A stretch of DNA of 38,749 nucleotides from Thermoleophilaceae bacterium (GTDB lineage: Bacteria; Actinomycetota; Thermoleophilia; Solirubrobacterales; Thermoleophilaceae), in contig JAUJOQ010000004.1 of NCBI GenBank assembly GCA_030447725.1, positions 126,382 through 165,130 on the forward strand, written 5' to 3'. The number at the start of each line of letters is the position of its first letter. Position 1 is the stretch's first letter. Positions 22,019-30,280 of the stretch are shown one piece after another. The position numbers and the translations under genes are program-made. Below the pieces are notes generated by a model. It saw only the letters and a program-made list of their open reading frames with translations. It did no database searches and was not told the DNA's origin.

Positions 22019-23196
22019 CCTCCGAGCAGCCGGGCCGCATACCGTTCAACCGTCCCTTCGCGACCGGGCGGGAGCACCGCTACATCGACGAGGCGATAGC
22101 GGCCGCCCACCTGTCCAGCGATGGTCAGTTCTCACGACGATGTAGCCAGTGGCTCGAGGAGCGCACGGGCGCGGCGGCGGCGCTCATGGTCCACTCCGCC
22201 ACTGCTGCCTTGGAGCTGGCGATGATCGTCGCGGACCTGAAACCGGGTGACGAGGTCATCATGCCGTCGTACACGTTCGTCTCGACTGCGAATGCCGTGG
22301 TCCTGCGAGGCGCGACGCCGGTGTTCGTCGACATCCGTCCGGACACGCTGAACCTCGACGAGAGGCTCGTCGAGGAAGCCGTGGGCCCCGCCACCCGGGC
22401 GATCGTCCCCGTTCACTACGCAGGGGTGGGCGCGAGCGTCCGTGAGTTGGAGGAGATCGCCGGCCGCTGGGGTCTCTGGATGATCGAGGACGCGGCACAG
22501 GGGGTCATGGCGAGGCTCGACGGCCGAGCCCTCGGCAGCTTCGGCGCGCTCGGTGCGCTTTCTTTCCATGAGACGAAGAACGTCACCTGCGGCGAGGGCG
22601 GGGCATTGCTCGTGAACGATACGGCCTTGGTGCGGGTCGCCGAGGTGGCGCGCGACAAGGGGACCAACCGGATGGATCTCCTAAGTGGCGTGACGGCTCA
22701 TTACACGTGGATCCAACAGGGATCTTCGTACGGCATGAGTGAGCTCAACGCGGCTTTCCTCTGGGCGCAGCTCGAATCCGCCGACGACCTCACGCGGCGG
22801 CGCATGCGGCTGTGGGACGCCTACCACGAGGCGCTTCTCGACATGGAGGAGCATGGCCTCCTGCGCCGCCCGGTTATCCTGGAGGGCGTCGCGCACAACG
22901 CCCACATGTACTACGTGCTGGTTGAAGATCGAACGACACGGGACCGCCTGATAGATGCCCTCGCCCGCAAGGGTGTGCAGGCGGTCTTCCACTACGTCCC
23001 CCTGCACGACTCCCCCGGCGGCCTACGCTACGGGAGAAGCCACGGGGCGCTATCGGTGACGACGAACGTCGCCGGCAGGCTGGTGCGGCTGCCACTGTGG
23101 ATCGGCATGGACGAAACGCAGGTCGCTACGGTTGCCGACGCCGTCAGGTCCGCCTTGTCGAGGCCTCGCTCGGCGGTGGGGCCGACAGGAACGTAG
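22015..23196 (+). CDS. dTDP-4-amino-4,6-dideoxygalactose transaminase (RffA/WecE type)
   Basis: A 393-residue PLP-dependent DegT/DnrJ/EryC1-family sugar aminotransferase. The N-terminus IPFNRPFATGREHRYIDEAI and the segment HLSSDGQFSRRC match the RffA/WecE subgroup, which transfers an amino group from glutamate to dTDP-4-keto-6-deoxyglucose. The PLP lysine is Lys188 in SFHETKNVTCGEGG. EDAAQG upstream is the conserved cofactor contact. The start GTG 22015 overlaps the stop of the truncated GT2 gene (GTGA), so translation is probably coupled to that remnant. It supplies an amino-deoxy sugar for a surface glycan; genes for the dTDP-sugar precursor are not in the window. Confidence 0.92.
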   Translation: MTSEQPGRIPFNRPFATGREHRYIDEAIAAAHLSSDGQFSRRCSQWLEERTGAAAALMVHSATAALELAMIVADLKPGDEVIMPSYTFVSTANAVVLRGATPVFVDIRPDTLNLDERLVEEAVGPATRAIVPVHYAGVGASVRELEEIAGRWGLWMIEDAAQGVMARLDGRALGSFGALGALSFHETKNVTCGEGGALLVNDTALVRVAEVARDKGTNRMDLLSGVTAHYTWIQQGSSYGMSELNAAFLWAQLESADDLTRRRMRLWDAYHEALLDMEEHGLLRRPVILEGVAHNAHMYYVLVEDRTTRDRLIDALARKGVQAVFHYVPLHDSPGGLRYGRSHGALSVTTNVAGRLVRLPLWIGMDETQVATVADAVRSALSRPRSAVGPTGT

Positions 23197-23254
23197 CCTC
23201 TGCCACTAGTCGACGAATCTATTTTTCAACCACCGCAACCGTCTTACCAGTGCA

Positions 23255-24637
23255 GTGTTAGCTCCAAGCGTGCGCCACTCCAGGACACCCAAGAAGATCT
23301 TCCTGACCGGATTGCCGGCCTTGGCGCTGTGCGCTGCGCTGGTGCTGGGATGGGCCGCGCCTGCCCAAGCCGCGGAGAAGGCGATCTGGGGTCCAGCGGG
23401 GGACGTGCCCGGCCATGGCCCGGCGTTCGACCTCTACCGCCGCCTTGGAGTCGACACGGTCCAGTTCGGTCTCGACTTCGCCCAGACGGCCCCGGTCGAG
23501 CCGGTCAACCCCCGTTCGCCGGACGACCCCGCCTACCGCTGGCCCGCCGTCATAGATCAGGCGGTGGCGGAAGGCAGCCGCACCGGGATCCAGGTTGCCC
23601 TGCTGGTATCCGGGGCGCCGGGGTGGTCGAACGGCGGGCGGTCGCCGATCTGGCGTCCGCGCCCCCGTGCGTTCGCCGACTTCCTCGTTGCCGCCTCGCG
23701 CCGGTATCCGACCGTGCGCCGCTGGATGGTTTGGGGCGAGCCCAACCGTTTCGCGGCCTTTCAGCCCAACAAGCGCGGCTCGAGCGCCGGACCGAGGGCG
23801 TACGCAAAGCTCCTCGACGCCTCCTACGGTGCGCTCAAGGAGGCTTCGGCGCGCAACATCGTGATCGGAGGGATGACGTTCACGGGTAGCGGAGGGGCCG
23901 ACATGCCCCCGCGGGAGTTTTTGAGCTGGATGCGCCTTCCGAACGGGCGGCCGCCGCGGCTGGACTGGTATGGGCACAACCCGTTCTCCACGCGGTTTCC
24001 CGACCTTTCCGACGATCCCATCCCGGGCGGCTTTCGAGATATCTCCGACATCGACCTGCTCTCCCGCGAGGTCGCCCGGGTCTACCCCCGCCGCCGCCCG
24101 AAGCTGTGGCTCTCCGAGTACGTGATCCAGTCAGATCACGGCTCCACTGAGTTCGACGTCTTCGTCAGCAAGAAGGGGCAGGCGCAGTGGTTGACCGGCG
24201 CTTACAGGGCGGCGAACTCGCTGGCGTCGGTTGCCGGTCTGGGGTGGCTCTCTCTTCTGGACGCCCCCGAATCGAAGTTGAGCACCAACTACGGCCTGCT
24301 CACGGCCGACGGCACGCGCAAGCCCTCCTTCGCCGCCTTTTTGCGGGCGCCCAGCCGGGCCTTCAGGCCGGCGGTCCGCGTCGGGCCTTCCATCCGCCGG
24401 GGCAGGGCACTTAGGAGGGGAATCCCCGTCCGCGTGAAGGCACGCAGTGCCGGGCGGGTCATCGCGGTGCTCCAGCGGCGTGGGCGACGTGTCGCCCGGC
24501 GTTCAGGCCGGGCACGGGTCTCAGGCGCTGGGCTGGTGCTCAGGCTGCGTGCCAGGCGCCTCTCCCGAGGCGCCTACACCCTCACCGTGGATGCTCCTCG
24601 TGGGGAGCGCGTCCGCCGGCGGATTCGGGTCAGGTGA
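23255..24637 (+). CDS. Secreted glycoside hydrolase-like protein (clan GH-A fold)
   Basis: A 460-residue exported protein. A signal peptide is visible (basic RTPKK, hydrophobic LALCAALVLGWAAPAQA, cleavage near AQA-AEK). The central part looks like a TIM-barrel hydrolase of clan GH-A: the likely acid/base Glu162 lies in MVWGEPNRFAAF (WxEPN), and the likely nucleophile Glu288 in KLWLSEYVIQS. A C-terminal Arg-rich beta-domain follows (from about residue 365), poor in acidic residues, perhaps for wall or glycan binding. The substrate is unknown. The start is GTG 23255; GTG 23270 would also keep the signal peptide. It follows the aminotransferase by 58 bp and may trim or remodel the same glycan. 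Confidence 0.83.
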   Translation: MLAPSVRHSRTPKKIFLTGLPALALCAALVLGWAAPAQAAEKAIWGPAGDVPGHGPAFDLYRRLGVDTVQFGLDFAQTAPVEPVNPRSPDDPAYRWPAVIDQAVAEGSRTGIQVALLVSGAPGWSNGGRSPIWRPRPRAFADFLVAASRRYPTVRRWMVWGEPNRFAAFQPNKRGSSAGPRAYAKLLDASYGALKEASARNIVIGGMTFTGSGGADMPPREFLSWMRLPNGRPPRLDWYGHNPFSTRFPDLSDDPIPGGFRDISDIDLLSREVARVYPRRRPKLWLSEYVIQSDHGSTEFDVFVSKKGQAQWLTGAYRAANSLASVAGLGWLSLLDAPESKLSTNYGLLTADGTRKPSFAAFLRAPSRAFRPAVRVGPSIRRGRALRRGIPVRVKARSAGRVIAVLQRRGRRVARRSGRARVSGAGLVLRLRARRLSRGAYTLTVDAPRGERVRRRIRVR

Positions 24638-24685
24638 GCCGGTGACGAGGGCGACCGACTGCGACTTCCGGCCGCCGCGTTTGCC

Positions 24686-24691
24686 TATATT
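24686..24691 (+). promoter_or_regulatory. -10 box of the glycine-rich protein gene
   Basis: TATATT ends 7 nt before GTG 24699. Confidence 0.6.
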
Positions 24692-24698
24692 CGCAACG

Positions 24699-25223
24699 GT
24701 GTTGAGGCGGGGGTCCATCCATTGCATAGTCGCCTGCGCGCTCGTCGCGCCCTCGGCCGCCGTGGCGCAAGAGCAGGTGCAGGTGGATCCCAACAGTCCG
24801 GCGGGCGTGGAGTACAAGCTGCCGCTCGAGCAGGCGCGCCGTGACGCCCAGCCGGATGCGAGCGGCGGAGGGGGCCGAGGGGGCGGAGGGGGCGGGGGGC
24901 CCACGCCGCTCTTCGGCGCGGGGATCCGTCCGGTGGGGTCGGAGGGCGCCGACGGCGGCAAAGGCACTCGCGACGACGGCAACCGGGCCGGCGGTGAGCA
25001 GTCGGGAGACAGCGGCGACCGGAGGGTGACCGGCGCCGGTGGACGGGACCTCGCCAGCCTCGGAGCCGACGAGTCCAAGCCGTCCTTCAGCAGCGCCACC
25101 GCGGCGGACGGCGAAAGCTCGGCCGGCCTCATCCTCGGCGGTATCGCGCTGGCCGTGGTGGTGGCCGGCGCCGCGCTGGGCTTGGCGCTGCGTCGCGGGC
25201 TGAGGATCACTCCCGCTTCGTGA
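24699..25223 (+). CDS. Secreted glycine-rich protein with C-terminal membrane anchor
   Basis: A 174-residue protein of unknown family. It has an N-terminal signal peptide (LRRGSIHCIVACALVAPSAAVAQ, cut after VAQ or nearby) and a short mature start EQVQVDPNSPAGVEYKLPLEQAR. A low-complexity Gly-rich run follows (GGGGRGGGGGGGP around residues 57-69), then a hydrophilic Asp/Gly/Ser-rich spacer. One transmembrane helix (GLILGGIALAVVVAGAALGLAL) and a short basic tail close the protein. It has no LPXTG motif. The start is GTG 24699, not the upstream frame to 24447, because TATATT lies 7 nt before it. It looks like a surface stalk protein and sits between a secreted hydrolase and a sugar epimerase. 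Confidence 0.78.
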   Translation: MLRRGSIHCIVACALVAPSAAVAQEQVQVDPNSPAGVEYKLPLEQARRDAQPDASGGGGRGGGGGGGPTPLFGAGIRPVGSEGADGGKGTRDDGNRAGGEQSGDSGDRRVTGAGGRDLASLGADESKPSFSSATAADGESSAGLILGGIALAVVVAGAALGLALRRGLRITPAS

Positions 25224-25283
25224 GGCCCTAGAACAGGTCTCGACGGCCCAGGCGGGGGTCGCTTGCCCTGGAATACTTCTTCG

Positions 25284-26234
25284 ATGCGCATACTCATCAC
25301 CGGCGGCGCCGGCTTCATCGGCTCCCACATCGTGGATCGCTGCCTGGCGGCGGGAGACGACGTGAGGGTGCTCGACAACTTCGCGACCGGACATCGCGCC
25401 AACATCCTTCACGTGCTCGACGAGGTGGAGCTCGTCGAGGGAGACATCCAGAGCTACGAGCGGGCCCACAACGCGGTTCGTGGCTGTGACGTGGTGGTCC
25501 ACCTCGCCGCGCTTCCGTCGGTGCCGCGATCTGTCCAGGACCCTCTGACGAGCAACGCAGCCAACGTCATCGGCACCCTGAACGTGCTGCTGGCAGCTCG
25601 CGACAGTGACGTCAGGCGGGTGGTGTTCGCCTCGTCCTCGTCCGTATACGGGGCAAACCGTGAGCTGCCCAAGCGGGAGGGCCTAGCTCCGCAACCCATG
25701 TCGCCGTACGCCGTGGCGAAGCTGGCCGGGGAGGGGTATTGCCGCAGCTTCAATCACGTGTACGGCCTCGAAACCGTCTCGCTGCGCTACTTCAACGTGT
25801 TTGGCCCGCGCCAAGACCCGCTGTCCCAGTATGCCGCGGTGATTCCGAACTTCATCACGGCCTTCCTCGCCAGACAGCCCCCCACCATCTTCGGAGACGG
25901 AGAGCAGTCGCGCGACTTCACCTATGTCGAGAACGTCGTTGAGGGCACGAGCCGCGCCCTGACCGCGGAGAATGTCGGCGGCGAGGTCTTCAACATCGCC
26001 TGTGGCGAGCGGATAACGCTGAACGACCTCGTCGGGGAGCTCCGGGCAATCACAGGCCACGAGCTGTCCCCCAAGCACGAAGGGGAGCGGCTGGGAGACG
26101 TCAAGCATTCACTGGCCGACATCACGCAGGCCCGGTCCCAGCTCGGCTACAACCCCGACGTGAACTTCTCCGAGGGCTTGCGGCGCACCTTTGCGCACTA
26201 CGAAGAGCGCGTTCCGGCCCACTCGGCGGGTTGA
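25284..26234 (+). CDS. NAD-dependent sugar epimerase/dehydratase (UDP-glucose 4-epimerase-like)
   Basis: A 316-residue extended SDR enzyme. The NAD motif GGAGFIG is at residues 7-13. The active-site Ser/Thr region is SSSSVYG, and Tyr-x3-Lys is in SPYAVAK. The substrate side shows NVFGPRQDP, IFGDGEQSRDFTYV and a closing GYNPDVNFSEGL, common in 4-epimerases of UDP-sugars (GalE/WbpP-like). It probably supplies an activated sugar for the envelope polymer. The start ATG 25284 gives MRILITGG. It converges on another SDR gene and the last 37 bp overlap it tail to tail. The nucleotide-sugar substrate is not certain. Confidence 0.9.
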   Translation: MRILITGGAGFIGSHIVDRCLAAGDDVRVLDNFATGHRANILHVLDEVELVEGDIQSYERAHNAVRGCDVVVHLAALPSVPRSVQDPLTSNAANVIGTLNVLLAARDSDVRRVVFASSSSVYGANRELPKREGLAPQPMSPYAVAKLAGEGYCRSFNHVYGLETVSLRYFNVFGPRQDPLSQYAAVIPNFITAFLARQPPTIFGDGEQSRDFTYVENVVEGTSRALTAENVGGEVFNIACGERITLNDLVGELRAITGHELSPKHEGERLGDVKHSLADITQARSQLGYNPDVNFSEGLRRTFAHYEERVPAHSAG

Positions 26235-27178
26235 GCAGCCTCGACAGACTGCATCCACTCGAACTCGAGCCTCAGACCGTCCTCGAAATCCATGGAGGGC
26301 TCGAACTTAAGATCAGCCTTGGCGCGACCCGTGTCGGCGCTCGTGTCCCGGACGTCGCCCTCCGGCATCCCGCACTTCTCCAGCTCGAGGCGGCGCCCCA
26401 CCAGTCCCTCCAACAGCTCCACCGCCTGCGCCACGCTCGTTTGAGATCCGCCGCCGACGTTGTAGATCTTTCCCACTGCCGCGGGTGCAGAGGCCGCGGC
26501 GCGTGTGGCGCGGACCACGTCAGCGACGTAGGTGAAATCGCGCGTCTGCCTGCCGTCTCCGAAGACGGGGAGCGGTTCGCCTCGAAGCACCGAGCGGCAG
26601 AAGATGGCGAACGCCATGTCGGGGCGCTGGCGCGGGCCGTAGACGGAGAAGTACCGCAGCGAGACAGTGTCCACGCCGTAGTTGCCATGGTAGACCTGAC
26701 ACAGGTGCTCGGCCGCCAGCTTGGTCGTCCCGTATGGCGAGAACGGCCTCGGTGTGGTGTCCTCGTGCGTCGGAAAGCTCTCGGCCTGGCCGTAGATCGA
26801 AGACGATGACGCGTAGACGAATCGCTTTCCTGGTTGTCCGGTTGTGGCCTCAAGGAGGTGCTGGGTGGCGAGGACGTTGTTGCGCAGGTAAGCGTCGAAG
26901 CGGCTTCCCCAGCTCGCCCTCACCCCCGGCTCAGCCGCGAGGTGGAAGACCACGTCGCAGTCCTCCACGAGATCACGGAGCTCGCCTCTGCTGAGGTCGA
27001 TCGGCACGAAGTCGAAGGAGTCCCACTGCCGCGCTTCTTCCAGGTTTCGCAGCTTCTCCGGCCGAGCGTAGTTGTCGTTGAAGCAGTCGACGCCGATCAC
27101 GCTGTCGCCGTCCGTCAAGAGGGCTTCCGTCAGGTGTGATCCGATGAAGCCTGCACAGCCTGTGACGAGCGCTCGCAC
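26198..27178 (-). CDS. NAD-dependent sugar epimerase/dehydratase
   Basis: A 326-residue extended SDR paralogue of the gene at 25284. It has TGCAGFIGSH for NAD binding, SSSSIYGQ and SPYGTTK for the active site, and YGPRQRPDMAF and FGDGRQTRDFTYV in the substrate domain, close to UDP-glucuronate or UDP-glucose 4-epimerases. The start GTG 27178 lies 8 nt after the stop of the asnB-like gene, as the last gene of a minus-strand operon (methyltransferase, GT4, AsnB, epimerase). It overlaps the convergent SDR gene by 37 bp. The substrate is inferred only to be a nucleotide sugar. Confidence 0.9.
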   Translation of the reverse strand: MRALVTGCAGFIGSHLTEALLTDGDSVIGVDCFNDNYARPEKLRNLEEARQWDSFDFVPIDLSRGELRDLVEDCDVVFHLAAEPGVRASWGSRFDAYLRNNVLATQHLLEATTGQPGKRFVYASSSSIYGQAESFPTHEDTTPRPFSPYGTTKLAAEHLCQVYHGNYGVDTVSLRYFSVYGPRQRPDMAFAIFCRSVLRGEPLPVFGDGRQTRDFTYVADVVRATRAAASAPAAVGKIYNVGGGSQTSVAQAVELLEGLVGRRLELEKCGMPEGDVRDTSADTGRAKADLKFEPSMDFEDGLRLEFEWMQSVEAAQPAEWAGTRSS

Positions 27179-27186
27179 GAAGCTCG

Positions 27187-29151
27187 TCAGGCTAGCGCAC
27201 GGTCTGTGGCCCCGACGACGGCGCTCGCGCGTGGAGGATCGAGCGCTTGCGGGCGTTCGAGCGATCGCAGCCAGTGCTCAAGGGTGAGCACCGTCCACAG
27301 GCGAAAGCCGTGCTCGTGGGTTCCGGAGCGGTGCTCTTCCCAGAGACGGCGCAGACAGCTTCCGGAGAGGAAGTCTCCGCTGCGAGCCCCTGCGGCGAGG
27401 ACCTCGTCCTCGAACATGGTGCCTAGCTCCCCTCGGAACCAGTTTCCCATCGGCACCCCAAAGCCGTGCTTCTTGCGGTTCCAGATCGTTTCGGGCAGCA
27501 GTGGGTAGAAGGCCTGGCGGAGGACCGGCTTCAGCCGCCTCAGCCCAACCTTGTGGCGAGCGGGCAGCCGAGCCATGTACTCGATCAGCGCGGTGTCGAG
27601 GAAGGGAGATCGCGCCTCGAGCGAGTTCGCCATCGACATGCGGTCCATCTTCACGGCGAGGTCATCAGGAAGATAAGTGCGAAAGTTCGCGTAGAGGATC
27701 TGGTCCAGCTCGGGTAGGTGTGCCACGCGCTCGTACTGCCGCCTCATTGCTTCGTCCGGGCCGGCCTGGGGCACGAGAGCGCGAATCTCCGGGGCGAGCA
27801 GATCGTCGAGCAGATCGCCGTGTGCGACCGCGATCCAGGACTGGTAGCGCTCGCGCAGTGGCCGATCGGCCAGCTCCAGGAACCGCTGCGCCCGCCGCTG
27901 AAAGCTGTAGTAGCCCGCATCGCGGGGCAGGGCACGGGCCGCCCGGCGCCCGGTGCGCGCGAGGGCGGGCGGAAACGTGCGCGAGATCGCCGCCGCTCTG
28001 AAGCGGTCGTACCCGCCGAAGATCTCGTCGCCGCCGTCTCCGTTCAACACGACCTTCACGTGCTCCCGGGCCAGCCTCGAGACCACGAACGTGGGGATGG
28101 CGGAGGAGTCCGCGTACGGCTGATCGTGATGCCACAGCAGGCGGTCCATCAAGGAGACGGCGTCCAGCTCGACCGCGAACTCGGTGTGGCGAGTGCCGAG
28201 ATGGGCCGCCACCTGGCGGGCGGGATCGCGCTCATCGAACGAGGGCTCCTCCGGGAAGCCGATGCTGAAGGTGTGCACCGGCTCGGTGGCGGCCTCGACC
28301 ATCAGCGCCACGACGATCGAGGAGTCCATCCCCCCCGAGAGCAGGGCGCCCAGCGGGACGTCGGATGCCATCCGGCGGGCCGTGGCGCTGCGCAGCAGCT
28401 GCCGGACGCGCTCATAGGTGCGCGGCTCAGGCCGCAGCCCTTGCTGTCTGGGGAGGGCGTCCCAGTAGGTCTTCGGCCCGGACTGGCCGCCTGGACCGAA
28501 GGTGAGCAGGGTTCCGGGCGGAAGCTGCTGGACGTCGCTGTAGAGCGTATGGGGATGAGGGACGTACCCGAACGTCAGGTACTCCGGTAGCCGCTTGGCG
28601 TCGAGGCTTCTGGTCACCCACGGACAGGCGGTGATCGACTTGATCTCCGATCCGAACGTGAGCCGCCCCCCGGCGGTGGAGTAGAAGAGGGGCTTCTTGC
28701 CGGTGCGATCTCGCGCCAGCAGCAAGGTGGCCGTGCGCTTGTCCCAGAGTGCGAGGGCGAACATCCCGTCCAGGTGCTCGACGCAAGCCTCACCCCACTC
28801 CTCGTAGGCCCGCAGGACGACCTCGGTGTCGCCTGTCGAACGGAAGCTCGCGCCCTTGGCCTGGAGCTCGCGGCGCAGCTCGCGATAGTTGTAGACCTCG
28901 CCGTTGTAGGTGACCAGGACCGAACCGGACTCGTTCGCCATCGGCTGGTGGGCGGCCCCGCTCAGATCGAGGATCTTCAGCCGGCGGTGGCCGAGCCACC
29001 CCCGCAGGGTCACGCCCTCCCCCGTGCCCGAGATTTCTGCCTCGCCCTCGCCGTCGGGGCCACGGTGACGCAGCACGTCGCGCATGGCGCGGCATGCGTC
29101 GAGGTCGAGGGGACCTGTGTTCGAACCGACGACTCCGCAGATTCCGCACAT
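27187..29151 (-). CDS. Asparagine synthase (glutamine-hydrolysing) family amidotransferase, copy 1
   Basis: A 654-residue AsnB-family enzyme. The N-terminal Ntn glutaminase domain starts with the catalytic Cys2 (MCGICGVVG) and shows RHRGPDGEG and YNGEVYNYRELR. The C-terminal synthetase domain has the ATP PP-loop SGGMDSS near residues 271-277, NGDGGDEIFGGYDR, and KMDRMSMANSLEARSPFLD. It adds an amide from glutamine to a carboxylate. In envelope clusters such enzymes often amidate sugar uronates or peptides rather than aspartate; this is inferred from context. It lies 2 nt after the GT4 gene stop and 8 nt before the SDR gene, so it is in the middle of an operon. Confidence 0.93.
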   Translation of the reverse strand: MCGICGVVGSNTGPLDLDACRAMRDVLRHRGPDGEGEAEISGTGEGVTLRGWLGHRRLKILDLSGAAHQPMANESGSVLVTYNGEVYNYRELRRELQAKGASFRSTGDTEVVLRAYEEWGEACVEHLDGMFALALWDKRTATLLLARDRTGKKPLFYSTAGGRLTFGSEIKSITACPWVTRSLDAKRLPEYLTFGYVPHPHTLYSDVQQLPPGTLLTFGPGGQSGPKTYWDALPRQQGLRPEPRTYERVRQLLRSATARRMASDVPLGALLSGGMDSSIVVALMVEAATEPVHTFSIGFPEEPSFDERDPARQVAAHLGTRHTEFAVELDAVSLMDRLLWHHDQPYADSSAIPTFVVSRLAREHVKVVLNGDGGDEIFGGYDRFRAAAISRTFPPALARTGRRAARALPRDAGYYSFQRRAQRFLELADRPLRERYQSWIAVAHGDLLDDLLAPEIRALVPQAGPDEAMRRQYERVAHLPELDQILYANFRTYLPDDLAVKMDRMSMANSLEARSPFLDTALIEYMARLPARHKVGLRRLKPVLRQAFYPLLPETIWNRKKHGFGVPMGNWFRGELGTMFEDEVLAAGARSGDFLSGSCLRRLWEEHRSGTHEHGFRLWTVLTLEHWLRSLERPQALDPPRASAVVGATDRALA

Positions 29152-29153
29152 GG

Positions 29154-30275
29154 TCAGCCGGTCTGCGCGAGGGAGACGAAAAGCCGTTCCTTCGCGGCAA
29201 TCATCTGATCGACGCCGAAGTGCTCTCGGATCCGCGTGCGTCCGGCGGCTCCCCAGAGGGCCCGCTTGCGCGGAGCCTCGAGCAGCTCCTCGAGCGCGTG
29301 GGACAATCGCGCCGGGTCCCGCGGCGGGACGAGCAGGCCCGTCCGTCCCGGCTCGACCAGATCGGCGATCCCATTGACGTCGGTGCCGACGACCGGGAGA
29401 CCGCTCGCCATGGCCTCCATCACCCCTCCGGCCATTCCTTCCCAGAGCGAGGGAAGGCAGAAGATGTGGGCTTCGGCCACGAGGTTGCGAACCTCGTCAG
29501 GGCTCGCCGGTCCACGGAATGTGACCCGGGGCGGGTGGAGTCCCAAACCAGCTGCCAGGTCGCGGCTCTGTGCAAGGGTCGGGCCTCCTCCCACCATCAC
29601 AAGCCGGAACTGGACGCCGGAACTGGCAAGCCGAGCAACGGCCTCCAGCAGGTCGGCATGGCGTTTGCGAGGCACGAAGCGGGCGACACAGAGGATGATC
29701 GGCGCAGAGCTGGTGCTGTCGCCCGGACGCGCGGCAGGCCAGCTCTCGACGTCGATCCCGTTTGCTATGTAGTGGAGACGCTTACGTTCGATGCCCGTCC
29801 TCGCCAGCAGCTCCACCGCTCCGCGCGAGTTCGCGTCGTAGGCGTTGACGAGGCTCGCCCCTAGCCGCTCCAGCCTGAGCAGGGCCCTGGATTTGGCTCC
29901 GTCGATGTCCTCGAGCTCCGCCACGTGGAGGCCGCGGACGCCACTCACGAAACGCGTCCGCGGCGCGAGGGCACGCACGAGTAGACGCACCACCGCCGTG
30001 GACTTGAATCCGTAGGCGTTCACTACCTCGAAGCGCTCACGGCGAAGAATCCGCCCCAAGCGGGCGAACGCCACCGGTAGGCCGGATCCCCCGAGCGAAC
30101 GAAAGCTGACGCCCGTGCTTGCAAGTCGGTCTGCGACCGGCCCCGGTGGCTCGAGCGTGACCACTGACGGCTCGACGAGTCTTCGATCCAGCCGCTCGAC
30201 CAGCGTGGCCACCATCATCTCGGTACCCCCGAGGCCGTCGCAGGTGAGCACCTGCAGAACGCGAGTAGGTGCCAA
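29154..30275 (-). CDS. GT4 family glycosyltransferase
   Basis: A 373-residue GT-B fold retaining glycosyltransferase. The N-terminal domain shows VLTCDGLGGTEMMVATL, the usual glycine-rich GG-E start. The C-terminal donor domain has CVARFVPRKRHADLLEA, VMVGGGPTL, and the EX7E-type motif SLWEGMAGGVMEAMASGLPVVGTD with E at both ends. The start is TTG 30275, close behind GAAGG and 5 nt after the stop of the methyltransferase; GTG 30251 is an alternative. The frame extending to 30581 overlaps the methyltransferase and is rejected. It is the second gene of the minus-strand operon. Donor and acceptor are unknown. Confidence 0.91.
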   Translation of the reverse strand: MAPTRVLQVLTCDGLGGTEMMVATLVERLDRRLVEPSVVTLEPPGPVADRLASTGVSFRSLGGSGLPVAFARLGRILRRERFEVVNAYGFKSTAVVRLLVRALAPRTRFVSGVRGLHVAELEDIDGAKSRALLRLERLGASLVNAYDANSRGAVELLARTGIERKRLHYIANGIDVESWPAARPGDSTSSAPIILCVARFVPRKRHADLLEAVARLASSGVQFRLVMVGGGPTLAQSRDLAAGLGLHPPRVTFRGPASPDEVRNLVAEAHIFCLPSLWEGMAGGVMEAMASGLPVVGTDVNGIADLVEPGRTGLLVPPRDPARLSHALEELLEAPRKRALWGAAGRTRIREHFGVDQMIAAKERLFVSLAQTG

Positions 30276-30280
30276 GACCT

